This document shows positions 1 to 10,477 of a stretch of DNA of 64,000 nucleotides, one piece after another. Every line of letters begins with the position of its first letter. Position 1 is the first letter of the stretch. Both the position numbers and the translations under genes were made by a program. This DNA is from Patiria pectinifera (lineage: Eukaryota; Echinodermata; Asteroidea; Valvatida; Asterinidae). The stretch lies in NCBI GenBank assembly GCA_029964075.1, contig CM057149.1:12906465-12970464 (forward strand), given 5' to 3'. The notes under the pieces were generated by a model, which searched no databases, had not been told where the DNA came from, and worked only from the letters and a program-made list of their open reading frames with translations.

Positions 1-49
1 TTTGTCGCAGGCCCAAATTTGCTTCGCGCGTCCATGGGCGTTTTTTTTC
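1..49. repeat. Right end of a 1.58-kb spacer repeat, cut by window edge
   Basis: These bases match the last part of the spacer seen complete at 9,441-11,023, including the GCTTCGCGCGTCCATGGGCG segment and the T-run before the satellite resumes. The rest of this copy lies left of the window. Confidence 0.9.
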
Positions 50-1183
50 TTTTCAAAGGCACATTTGTTCCCAAATGGAATTGGAATGTGTTCAGGGTTA
101 CCTTAGGCATCTTTCTTAGAAGTTTTAAGGAATTTCATTTTTTGGCCAAAACTGAAAAAAAATACAAGGGGTTAGCCTTACATTTTTAACCAAATTTGGC
201 CAAAAATTGACTTTTCTCCAAACAACGCAGAAAAACCTCTGGAGACGAGTTGAGCATAAATCAATATTCAAACACCCACATTTTGGCAGATTTTGGCAAA
301 AATCATCCATTTTGAAGTAGGAAATACATGTAAATAAAAAGCCAAATTTCAACTGTTTTTACCCCAGATTTCGGCAAAAATTTCTTTTCAAAGGCACATT
401 TGTTCCCAAATCGAATTGGAATGTGTTCGGGGGTACCTTAGGCATCTTTCTTGGAAGTTTTAAAGAATTTCATTTTTGGCCAAAATTGAAAAAAAAATAC
501 AAGGGGTTTAATAGCCTTACATTTTTAACCAAATTTGGCCAAAAATTGACTTTTCTCCAAACAACGCAGAAATACCTCTGGAGACGAGTTGAGTATCAAT
601 CAATATTCAAACACCCCCATTTTGGCAGATTTTGGCAAAAATCATCCATTTTGGGGTAGGAAATACATGTAAATAAAAAGCCGAATTTCAACTGTTTTTA
701 CCCTAAATTTCGGCCAAATTTTCTTTTCAAAGGCAAATTTGTTCCCAAATCGAATTCGAATGTGTTCGGGGGTACCTTAGGCATCTTTCTTGGAAGTTTT
801 AAGGAATTTCATTTTTTGACCCCCCCCCAAAAAAAATGCAAGGGGTTAGCCTTACATTTTTAACCAAATTTGGCCAAAATTGACTTTTCTCCAAGCGACG
901 CAGAAATACCTCTGGAGACGAGTGGAACATGAATCAATATTGAAACACCCACATTTTGGCAGATTTTGGCAAAAATCATCCATTTTGAAGTAGGAAATAC
1001 ATGTAAATAAAAAGCCAAATTTCAACTGTTTTTACCCCAGATTTCGGCAAAAATTTCTTTTCAAAGGCACATTTTTTCCAAATCGAATTGGAATGTGTTC
1101 GGGGGTACCTTAGGCATCTTTCTTGGAAGTTTTAAGGAATTTCAATTTTGGCCAAAATTGAAAAAAAAAATACAAGGGGTTTA
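50..1183. repeat. Satellite array, segment 1 (about 338-bp monomers)
   Basis: Three monomers are recognisable by the word ACATGTAAATAAAAAGCC near 330, 669 and 1,000. Two subtypes alternate. Type A has an A-tract followed by TACAAGGGGTTTAATAGCC, then GTTGAGTATCAATCAATATT and TTTTGGGGTAGG. Type B has a C-tract followed by AATGCAAGGGGTTAGCC, then GTGGAACATGAATCAATATT and TTTTGAAGTAGG. The segment is cut inside a type A monomer by the mobile element starting at 1,184. The 60-110 residue open frames here are only satellite sequence without stops. Confidence 0.95.
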
Positions 1184-1381
1184 TTATTCTCAGACAACAC
1201 ACAAAACCACACAGTGAGAGTTGATTTGACTTTTCTGGCATAGATTTTTTGAGCCGCTAATTTATTTCTCCTCGGTCAATGTTTAAACTGTATTAAATAC
1301 GTTAACAAGCTATAACATACCAATAATTACCTATTTGCTAAAAGATATTTGCCTTAGAAACATTTTAAACAAGCTAAAAAC

Positions 1382-1451
1382 GGGGCACGCTTGCCCCAAA
1401 TACTTGCCATGCTTGGCATCACTGGGCCCGAAACCTTGGCACGCTTGCCAA
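1382..1451. repeat. Cluster of three short interrupted palindromes in element left end
   Basis: Three interrupted palindromes lie in a row: GGGGCA-CGCT-TGCCCC (1,382-1,397), TGCCA-TGCT-TGGCA (1,405-1,418) and TTGGCA-CGCT-TGCCAA (1,436-1,451). The centre is constant in type while the outer arm pairs differ but stay complementary. The same series recurs in the other three element copies. Confidence 0.75.
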
Positions 1452-2106
1452 CCATTCACTAGCCCCACCAGAACAAGTGGATGCTAGCCAAAGTGTTTTG
1501 TCACATGACTTAAGTATTTGTCACGTGACTTTAGTATTTATATGCCTATATTACTCAAGAAGTTATTTGTAGTTAAAGCACACCGATTTGGTCCACCGCT
1601 CGTAGATACGGTTGGCATGCCCCATCAGTACAAATGGGTGCTTGGCGTACTTTTTTACAAAGATTAAACACAACTTGTTAAATGTTTAACGTCCAAATTC
1701 AAAGGTTTTACTTAAGAACTATTCACCCAACTTGTTTATTTAGTTTGAATTGAGGCACTGCCCGTCGCTCCCAGCCAACTTCGCCCATTTATAGAAGTAT
1801 AAAAGTATGGTGGTTGAAGGGGAGGAGGTGGGTTTATTTTTGTTGTTGCGGTCTCAAAAAGCTACGACGAACTGGCCTTTCATCCACGGCGTGCACGTAG
1901 TGCGTCTGTGCGCGCGCGTGGACTTAACACGTTTGTATCAATATTTATATCTCCCTTTGAAGTTACAACTTCTGCCTATGAACAGCACTTTTGGCTTGAT
2001 GCCAGCAATGGATGGCCAGCTGCAATTTGGGCAATCAATATGTTTACTAATTCCATACCATAGCAACCATCCGCTGAATAACAGACAGTTTGAAACTCAG
2101 CCAGCC

Positions 2107-2154
2107 GTGTGTTCGTGGAGAATAATGTATTTTATCTTTCAGTGATAAAATGAA
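2107..2154 (+). other. Element 3' terminus: subterminal inverted repeat plus hairpin
   Basis: Positions 2,107-2,125 are an inverted copy of the element's 5' end, 15 of 19 positions matching. After four bases comes a perfect 7-bp hairpin (TTTTATC, 7-nt loop, GATAAAA; 2,130-2,150), then the terminal TGAA. The layout is asymmetric: the left repeat is terminal, the right one is 29 nt inside the end. Confidence 0.75.
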
Positions 2155-3419
2155 TTATTCTCAGACAACACACAAAACCACACAGTGAGAGTTGATTTGA
2201 CTTTTCTGGCATAGATTTTTTGAGCCGCTAATTTATTTCTCCTCGGTCAATGTTTAAACTGTATTAAATGTCCGTAAATACGTTAACAAGCTATAACATA
2301 CCAATAATTACCTATTTGCTAAAAGATATTTGCCTTAGAAACATTTTAAACTAGCTAAAAACGGGGCACGCTTGCCCCAAATACTTGCCATGCTTGGCAT
2401 CACTGGGCCCGAAACCTTGGCACGCTTGCCAACCATTCACTAGCCCCACCAGAACAAGTGGATGCTAGCCAAAGTGTTTTGTCACATGACTTAAGTATTT
2501 GTCACGTGACTTTAGTATTTATATGCCTATATTACTCAAGAAGTTATTTGTAGTTAAAGCACACCGATTTGGTCCACCGCTCGTAGATACGGTTGGCATG
2601 CCCCATCAGTACAAATGGGTGCTTGGCGTACTTTTTTACAAAGATTAAACACAACTTGTTAAATGTTTAACGTCCAAATTCAAAGGTTTTACTTAAGAAC
2701 TATTCACCCAACTTGTTTATTTAGTTTGAATTGAGGCACTGCCCGTCGCTCCCAGCCAACTTCGCCAAACGCGCAACGCGCGCCCCATGGGACGACAGGC
2801 AGTACCCTCACACCCTTACCCCGAAGAGTAGAACCCCAAAAGAGAAAGACTGAACGAAACAAATACTAGCGCCAGGGTAATACTGGAGTTGTGTATAACT
2901 ATTACCAACTGAGGATAGAGTGCGAACTGCTACCATTTCTTTTTTTTTTTTTTAAAGAGTTAATGTTGCAAACATCATTAATGCTGTAACCTCATCGGCA
3001 TGCTTGCCACAAATCTTTGGCACTCTTCCTAAACCACACAAGCTGCCTCTTTGAAATTTTTGAAAATTAAACATGCATAATAATAATACACATTACAAAG
3101 TTAGGTATTATAATCATACGCCACAACTTGATCATTGGATAACGTTGTCAAAAGATGTAAAACTAATTACAAATGTTGATTAAATACTTTTATATATTTC
3201 TCAAACCAATCCTGATCGATATAGATTCAATTGATACAAAGGGGGAAATGTTAGTGGCTACCTTCTAAGCTGGCCTACAAAGTGGCAAAACCATTCGTGG
3301 ACAAAAAGAGGACAAAATGTACTATTTTCCCGTGGGTAGATCTAATCTAAATCAGTAAGGGGAAATATCCCCAACATATCAACCTCCTATTGTGAGTATC
3401 ACTAACGTGAACTAAACAA

Positions 3420-3546
3420 ATTAGCTATTATTGCTCCTGAAAAAGGCGAAAAGCCAGTACGAAACCCATCCTGGTGGAAAAGATCGAAAAAATTCCCTTC
3501 CGGCCCCCAAATAGGCGACCAAGTTTTCTTTGTAGTTTTTGGAGCA
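3420..3546. repeat. Conserved 125-bp block inside long element (locus 1)
   Basis: This stretch (from TAGCTATTATTGCTCCTG to about the TTCTTTGTAGTTTTTGG run) is homologous to 33,480-33,604 in inverse orientation. Spacing is nearly gapless although the surrounding interior has diverged. Open frames exist on both strands, so I cannot say whether it was coding or a conserved cis element. Confidence 0.6.
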
Positions 3547-4239
3547 AACTTATCTGGAGGCATAAAGATTTTTTTTTTTTTTACTTTTTAATTGTTTGTT
3601 ATCTTCCAAAAGTACAATTATTACTTAAATCCCCTTAAAACAACAAACTTGTTGAAGTAGCCGTTATTAAATGTAAACAGTCAATGTATAGCTATAGTTA
3701 GTCATTTAAACTGTTACCTGAAGATGAGTATTCCGTGTTCAATGTAAAATAAAATACAGTACAAAATAGCCAGGACTATGTACAACCTACAACCCAATAC
3801 AATGACATTAAAAGCATGAATGCAATTTAGAAAATTCCAAGTTGTAATTTACTTAGCAATATTCATTTCATGTCAAGAAATGTTTCTAACCAGCTTTATC
3901 TGTTCCTTGTTTTTGAAGCCCAATTTTTTTTTTTTTTTTTTTGGAAAAATCATAACCAGCAGGAGGCTTAAGTACGGTGCATCAACGTTAACATGACAAT
4001 GGGAAATATTATTACACCTACAGGTAGGCCTACATATGAATAGTACAATTGGGCTGCTAAAGATCTGGGTCAAGCACGTAAACGCGCAACGTGTGGTTAA
4101 ATGTATGTGTCTACAGATCATATGACTTAGCGTACACTTTATGTTGTATTATCCTCCTTAATGCCATCATGTTTTTAAATCGCGTCAACTTAATTGAAAT
4201 GGATGTCCATAGAATTTAATAGGTCATGGTCAAAAAAGT

Positions 4240-4478
4240 GTGCCGCTTTTTCTGTTGACAGCTTTTATCCTGTTGACAGTTATTTTCCTGATATTCGCCT
4301 TTAGGCAACAGTTTATAATCTGGACGCCAAACTGGCCAAATTGCTGGACGATCAGTACCCACCGAACTTGACAAGATGTCCAACCTTGGAAGACCTCTAT
4401 GTTGCAAATCTGAAGAGCATTCGATGGTATGAGTCCCGGTCCCAAACCAATTTGTAGCGTGTGCTATCCCCTGGCATC
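4240..4478 (-). pseudogene. Putative exon remnant 2 of an ancestral spliced gene in the element (locus 1)
   Basis: On the minus strand a pyrimidine-rich acceptor ending CTGTTGCAG is followed at 4,478 by GATGCCAGGGG. The homologous copy at locus 2 has the same arrangement (TTTTTTACAG then GATGCCACGG). In the frame starting at the second codon position both copies read C-x-G-x-A-x-A-x-N-W-x-G-T-G-T-x-T-x-E. The locus 2 frame soon hits a stop. The downstream boundary is not defined; about 4,240 is where homology fades. I do not recognise the family. Confidence 0.4.
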
Positions 4479-6717
4479 CTGCAACAGAAAATACTCAAAG
4501 CAGCAGCTATCCTTTGCAAACATATCTATCTTTTAAATGTATTCATTTATTTTTTGTTTATGTGTTCGTTAGGTTGTTTGTTTGTTGGGGTGGTTTTTTT
4601 TTTTATTTGTTTTGTCAGGGTGTTTGTTATCATTATTATCATTATTATTATATAATCTACAGCATCCCACAAATGGGCGACAGGTTCTTCTTTTTTTTTA
4701 AAATTTATTTGGCAAGTCACATCTGGATTTTGGCAACATGCCATGTGGGGGTGACAAATTGGAGTCACCCTATTGTTAGAACGACCCTTAGGACAAGGAA
4801 TGTTTGTGTTGCAAATTATCTAGCTCGAGAAAATCACCAAATTTCGTGAAGAAAAGATAAGAGGTAAACTTGGATTAGGTGATAGTTTAGGTTTGTGCAC
4901 AAGTCTATGGTAAAGTCTCGCTGTTATAGCATTAGTAGAAATTATTACTATTTAATTATTAAAGTTTGTAGTATAGTATTTCATTATAATTTTAAATGTT
5001 AGTATAAATTCCTATGGCTTCACAAGTTGGCCTAGGTGACAGAAAAGGATGTCAAGCTAAACAGGAGAGAAACTATACCTCGAATGAATAGGTCCCCCTT
5101 AATTGTGTGAAAAAGAATCTAGCATTTTGCTGCAATCATACAAGGTTGGGTTAATTACACATTGTCAAGCGGAGCCTACTGCGTTTTTGGACTCTTTGGC
5201 CAGGTTCCTTGGGTTAACAATTAACATGCCTTTTCAAAATAGGTTAAGATAGTGCCCATCCAGTGATCTCAGATCTGCCAACCTGCTCCGAAAGCAGCTG
5301 CTCTGACAAACAGCGATCATGTCATGTTTGGCCAAAATCGCAAATTTATGTGGAAGTACTACCTTATCTTAGGAACTGTTAAGATTAATCATGCCAGTGT
5401 AGACACTGTCACTCCTCTTCTTCTTTTTTTTTTTTTTTTTAATTTGCATTAAAGTGCTGTCTTTACATTTAATTGTGTAGGCCCTACCATTAATATCATC
5501 AGGATTAAGTTTATAACTATGTAATTGGCATTACATGCCCTGGCTAAAAACTGCTCAGGTTGCACCGCGGTGTTATTATAGGCCCCGGGCCCCTATTTAT
5601 TGTATTAGGAACCAATGCCAAAAGATCGGCTCAAATTAGCTGCAGAACAATAACATTTGTCAGACTAGAAATGGTCTGAAAAATTAATTAATTGCCCAGG
5701 GCTGTTTTAGCTCTAGTAGGCCTATCTAATTGGATTTTTTTTTTTTTTTTTATATATTTGTGTGTTTGTTAGTTTATTTAGTTATTATTCATTTACTTCT
5801 TATTATGTTTTACGGTTACATTTGCACTCTGGCCACGATTTGAGACAAATACAAATGAAAGAAATGAAATAAATGAATAGGCGCTAGAGCCTAGCCCCTG
5901 CTAATTCTTTCATGAGTTTTAGTCCTATATGTTAGGAAAACAAAACAAGCCCCACTGCATGCCTCAACATGTCGTAATAAAGGGCAAACAAAGGCCTATT
6001 AATTATATTATTAAACATAAATGGCTGGCTGCAAAAACAAAACTATTGATAAAATTCAATAATTATTTTTTTTTCAAATAAAATGTAAGTAGGGACCAGG
6101 TATCTCCGTTGAGGGAAGTAATTGCAAAAGTGAATGAACAAATCAACTGAACACTTAGAATAGCTCATGCTCATACTGTCATAGCCATAGCTTCAGGAAA
6201 CCAGGATGTAGGCCTAGGCTTATTAATTATGGCAAACAATTAAGCTACCCAAGTATAAAGTTGACTCAGTAGGCTACCAAAGTTAAGGCCTCTGTGATCA
6301 AGTGATGCCTAAATCGCCATGATTCGCCTTCAGCTTGCGGTGGATAGGCATTTTAACTATCGCGCTTAACGGTCCCCGAATGATCGAATTTGTATCAAAT
6401 CGGCCTATAGGCCTATGCCGACGTCAACACCGATGCCCCGTCTGACATGTCTGAGTGATCATGGTGATATTACATTCAATGTGCCGTAAAACTCATCAGA
6501 CATATTGGACAATTTGTTCAGTTTAAATATCAAAATCATTAATTCAACTATCCAAATTAGGTCAAGCCATGGAGGTATGAAAGGAAATTGTAGGATTCAA
6601 TCAAATGTCGATCGATCTCCGCACTTTCGATAGGGCCCTACCGCTGGCTGCGTATAACAAACAGTACAACAAACAAACGGGCCCAAAACAAATGCTGTGT
6701 GATTGGAAAATTCTCAC

Positions 6718-6930
6718 CTTGCGTGAAGAACAAAGATCCAGCGTTCACACTGTACTGCAGGCCGACACGTTGCCGCGGTCAAGCATGCCGAGAACACCAG
6801 CCACCAGCACCGGGGGGCGGATTGAAAGTTGGGCGGGGATGCGCCGCCCGGACTCGGCTGGAACGCACCATCATGACCGTTGATTTAGCACCTGGACCTC
6901 GGTGTCCGCAAACTTACGACGGGCCATGAT
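6718..6930 (-). pseudogene. Putative exon remnant 1 with conserved splice donor (locus 1)
   Basis: On the minus strand a GC-rich stretch containing GGCATGCTTGACCGCGGCAA ends CAAG followed by GTGAGAATTTTCC (donor at 6,717/6,716). The homologous stretch at locus 2 ends CGAG and is followed by the same GTGAGAATTTTCC at 31,961. The donor lies upstream of exon remnant 2 on the same strand, giving an intron of about 2.2 kb here and 667 bp at locus 2. The 5' limit is uncertain. Confidence 0.35.
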
Positions 6931-7551
6931 TCAAGTAGGACTACACAAGCTTCAATCATGGACGGCTGACATAATCCGGTGGTGATTCAGCATTCCAAAA
7001 AGTACGAGTAGGCCTAGGCCTATAACGCTGAGAATTCATGTTCTGGAAACCTTGGACGGCTGTGACAAATCGCATGAATCGACAAGCGAGCGGATCGCTT
7101 GGGCTGACGTTCTGACGAGGCATCTTGTAAAAGCTGTATGGTCGTACTCGAATTCACTAACCGAAGTTCAAATGTGAACGAAAAATCCATGGAATGTAAG
7201 CGAACAAACGCTTATTCCAGGAGAAATTTATTTTTGTTGTTGCGGTCTTAAAAAGCTACGCCGAACTGGCCTTTCATCCACGGCGTGCACGTAGTGCGTC
7301 TGTGCGCGCGCGTGGACTTAACACGTTTGTATCAATATTTATATCTCCCTTTGAAGTTACAACAACTTCTGCCTATGAACAGCACTTTTGGCTTGATGCC
7401 AGCAATGGATGGCCAGCTGCAATTTGGGCAATCAATATGTTTACTAATTCCATACCATAGCAACCATCCGCTGAATAACAGACAGTTTGAAACTCAGCCA
7501 GCCGTGTGTTCGTGGAGAATAATGTATTTTATCTTTCAGTGATAAAATGAA

Positions 7552-9440
7552 ATAGCCTTACATTTTTAACCAAATTTGGCCAAAAATTGACTTTTCTCCA
7601 AACAACGCAGAAATACCTCTGGAGACGAGTTGAGTATTAATCAATATTCAAACACCCCCATTTTGGCAGATTTTGGCAAAAATCATCCATTTTGGGGTAG
7701 GAAATACATGTAAATAAAAAGCCGAATTTCAACTGTTCTTACCCTAAATTTCGGCCAAATTTTCTTTTCAAAGGCAAATTTGTTCCCAAATCGAATTGGA
7801 ATGTGTTCGGGGGTACCTTAGGCATCTTTCTTGGAAGTTTTAAGGAATTTCATTTTTTGACCCCCCCCCCGCAAAAAAAATGCAAGGGGTTAGCCTTACA
7901 TTTGTAACCAAATTTGGCCAAAATTGACTTTTCTCCAAGCGACGCAGAAATACCTCTGGAGACGAGTGGAACATGAATCAATATTGAAACACCCACATTT
8001 TGGCAGATTTTGGCAAAAATCATCCATTTTGAAGTAGGAAATACATGTAAATAAAAAGCCAAATTTCAACTGTTTTTACCCCAGATTTCGGCAAAAATTT
8101 CTTTTCAAAGGCACATTTTTTCCAAATCGAATTGGAATGTGTTCGGGGGTACCTTAGGCATCTTTCTTGGAAGTTTTAAGGAATTTCAATTTTGGCCAAA
8201 ATTGAAAAAAAAATACAAGGGGTTTAATAGCCTTACATTTTAAACCAAATTTGCCAAAAATTGACTTTTCTCCAAACAACGCAGAAATACCTCTGGAGAC
8301 GAGTTGAGTATCAATCAATATTCAAACACCCCCATTTTGGCAGATTTTGGCAAAAATCATCCATTTTGGGGTAGGAAATACATGTAAATAAAAAGCCGAA
8401 TTTCAACTGTGTTTACCCTAAATTTCGGCCAAATTTTCTTTTCAAAGGCAAATTTGTTCCCAAATCGAATTGGAATGTGTTCGGGGGTACCTTAGGCATC
8501 TTTCTTGGAAGTTTTAAGGAATTTCATTTTTTGACCACCCCCCCCCTCCCAAAAATGCAAGGGGTTAGCCTCACATTTTTAAACAAATTTGGCCAAAATT
8601 GACTTTTCTCCAAGAGACGCAGAAAGACCTCTGGAGACGAGTGGAACATGAATCAATATTGAAACACCCACATTTTGGCAGATTTAGGCACATATCATCC
8701 ATTTTGAAGTAGGAAATACATGTAAATAAAAAGCCAAATTTCAACTGTTTTTACCCCAGATTTCGGCAAAAATTTCTTTTCAAAGGCACATTTGTTCCCA
8801 AATCGAATTGGAATGTGTTCGGGGGTTCCTTAGGCATCTTTCTGAGAAGTTTTAAGGAATTTCAATTTTGGCCAAAATTGAAAAAAAAAATACAAGGGGT
8901 TTAATAGCCTTACATTTTTAACCAAATTTGGCCAAAAATTGACTTTTCTCCAAACAACGCAGAAATACCTCTGGAGACGAGTTGAGTATCAATCAATATT
9001 CAAACACCCGCATTTTGGCAGATTTTGGCAAAAATCATCCATTTTGGGGTAAGAAGTACATGTAAATAAAAAGCCAAATTTCAACTGTTTTTACCCTAAA
9101 TTTCGGCCAAATTTTCTTTTCAAAGGCACATTTGTTCCCAAATCGAATTGGAATGTGTTCGGGGGTACCTTAGGTATCTTTCTTGGAAGTTTTAAGGAAT
9201 TTCATTTTTTGACTCCCCCCCCCCAAAAAAAAATACAAGGGGTTAGCCTTACAACGGCCAACTACCCTAAATTTCGGCCAAATTTTCTTTTCAAAGGCAC
9301 ACTTGTTCCCAAATCGAATTGGAATGTGTTCAGGGGTACCTTAGGCATCTTTCTTGGAAGTTTTAAGGAATTTCATTTTTTGGCCAAAATTAAAAAATTA
9401 CAAGTGGTTAGCCTAACATTTGTAACCAATTTTGACTTAA
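7552..9440. repeat. Satellite array, segment 2
   Basis: About five monomers alternate between types A and B, resuming exactly at the base where segment 1 was interrupted. C-tract length varies from monomer to monomer. The last part (from about 9,250) contains a shortened monomer fused to CAACGGCCAACTACCC, a junction repeated before spacer copies 2-4. Confidence 0.95.
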
Positions 9441-9947
9441 TTTTGATTATAGTCAATTATTAAATATTCATAGATTGACATAGATCGGTGTTTTGTTTTT
9501 AATACTACCGGAGACCTGCCGAGCAGATGTAAATATCAAACAAAACCAAAGCTTAAAAAGTAGAGGATTAAAAAAATCAAAAAGTTATGTGCTAGTCAAG
9601 CTTTCAGGGATCGGTCTGAGCCATAACAATGCCCCAGCCGATCCTTTAGTTCTCTTCCGGGGTCTCGGCGTCCCCGACCAATACACACTTCCTTCCCTGT
9701 CCATCCATGTAACCCGAAGGCCAGGCGCCATGTAAAAGCAAAGAGCTAAGGGAGGAACAGGGCGGCACCCTAAGCCCTGATCCTCCGAGTGGACCACATG
9801 CCCTGAACCCGTACGAAGACGCCAACCTGGAATTCGCGGACAGTACCAGCAGCAGTGCTTACCGATTAAGCTAAGGTACCGTTGGTGTTTTAAGACGGGA
9901 AATTAAACATCTTATAATGACTGAATGCGTGCGTTGAAAAGCAAAAG

Positions 9948-10020
9948 CACATCGACGGGATTCGAACCCGGGACCCCGCGATTTGTCGACGACGAATCTA
10001 ACCACTTAGCCATTCGGCTT
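9948..10020 (-). pseudogene. tRNA-like Pol III unit in spacer copy 1
   Basis: A 73-nt minus-strand segment has A box TGGCTAAGTGG (10,002-10,012) and a perfect B box GGTTCGAATCC (9,958-9,968). The 33-nt spacing is that of a real tRNA, and a TTTT terminator follows at 9,943-9,946. The acceptor arms do not pair and the anticodon stem is imperfect, so I read it as a tRNA-derived sequence with an intact internal promoter, not a decoding tRNA. Confidence 0.65.
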
Positions 10021-10445
10021 TCTCAGAATTCTGCTCAAAAACGATTCGTATGAATAGGCAGAGAAACATTGAACATTGCTTTGTTCATCTGTTTTAGCTA
10101 GCTCCATGGACGAAACAGAAGTCAACATTAGACGGATGTCTTTAAAAAAATAAACAAATTTGTTTTAGGGATTTGGTTTTTTTTGGAAATTCATCATGTG
10201 CGTTCTGGGGCGGACCAGGAATATTTTTATCCGATTGCTGCCGACAGGCGGACAGGCATTTTTCGTGTGTGTTAGACCGGGGGTTGGTTTCGACCCCGTC
10301 TTGATCCGCGCCTGACTTCTACTCTTTGTATTTGGTCAGATACGGATTCTGAACTCCGTCACTGCTATTTCAACATTTAATATACGGACGCCTTTAAAAA
10401 ATGAACTACTTTGTTTTACGAATGTTTGTTAAGTATAGCGCCGGC

Positions 10446-10477
10446 AAATTTTTCGGAATTTCATTTCCGAAAAATTT
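10446..10477. repeat. Perfect AT-rich hairpin in spacer copy 1
   Basis: Two 13-bp arms (AAATTTTTCGGAA and its complement) enclose a 6-nt loop, and outer GCCGGC words bracket the structure. It is conserved in all full spacer copies (19,111; 25,734; 41,656; 44,069). Confidence 0.8.

Larger units (their letters stand above)
1184..2154 (+). mobile_element. Short Helentron/Helitron2-like element, locus 1
   Basis: This 971-bp non-autonomous element starts TTATTCTCAGAC and ends GATAAAATGAA. The left block (1,184 to about 1,775) is repeated as the left end of the next element. The right block (about 1,836-2,154) is repeated as that element's right end (about 7,228-7,551). A linker containing GGGGAGGAGGTGGG joins them and is also present in the short copy at locus 2. 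The 5' terminal TTATTCTC-N4-AACACAC recurs inverted at 2,107-2,125, followed by a hairpin and TGAA. Such asymmetric ends with a 3' hairpin and no target duplication are features of Helentron/Helitron2 families. The class assignment is inference, because no replicase is encoded. A 112-codon open frame at 1,807-2,145 resembles nothing I know. Confidence 0.7.
2155..7551 (+). mobile_element. Long Helentron/Helitron2-like element, locus 1
   Basis: This 5,397-bp copy begins with TTATTCTCAGAC directly after the last base of the short element, with no base between. It shares the short copy's left block (2,155 to about 2,764) and right block (about 7,228-7,551). The right flank (ATAGCC at 7,552) and the left flank of the pair (GGGGTTTA ending 1,183) rejoin into the undisturbed satellite word GGGGTTTAATAGCC, so the pair produced no target duplication. 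The interior of about 4.4 kb has no long ORF. Several blocks are homologous to the long copy at 31,014-38,641: near 2,768-2,800, 3,420-3,546, 4,240-4,490, 6,690-6,800 and 7,140-7,227. It is probably a decayed or cargo-carrying copy. Confidence 0.7.

Noticed and set aside
423..659. Recurrent 60-150 residue open frames in the array, on both strands, with similar peptides
   Set aside because: They follow the satellite monomer exactly, occur on both strands of the same DNA and break with every variant. They are by-products of a stop-poor repeat.
1184..2154. LTR retrotransposon or solo LTR
   Set aside because: The repeated blocks are the two different ends of one element, not one repeat at both ends. 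There is no target duplication, TG...CA end or primer-binding site.
4305..4457. Plus-strand exon candidate after a CCTTTAG acceptor (50 codons to a stop)
   Set aside because: The homologous copy at locus 2 preserves splice signals only on the opposite strand, which fits the minus-strand exon instead.
6605..6929. GC-rich plus-strand frames of 76 and 92 codons
   Set aside because: The conserved signal here is the minus-strand donor; the plus frames are not preserved at locus 2.
2155..7551. Rep/helicase, transposase or recombinase gene inside the long elements
   Set aside because: All open frames are short (at most 112 codons) and none shows HUH, helicase, DDE or tyrosine recombinase motifs.
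9585..9797. A 70-residue minus-strand frame identical in protein in all five full spacers
   Set aside because: The DNA of the spacers is almost identical throughout, so the identity reflects recent duplication. The frame overlaps another open frame on the opposite strand and matches no family.
9948..10020. Functional tRNA gene in the spacer
   Set aside because: The boxes are good, but the acceptor arms do not pair and the anticodon arm is irregular.
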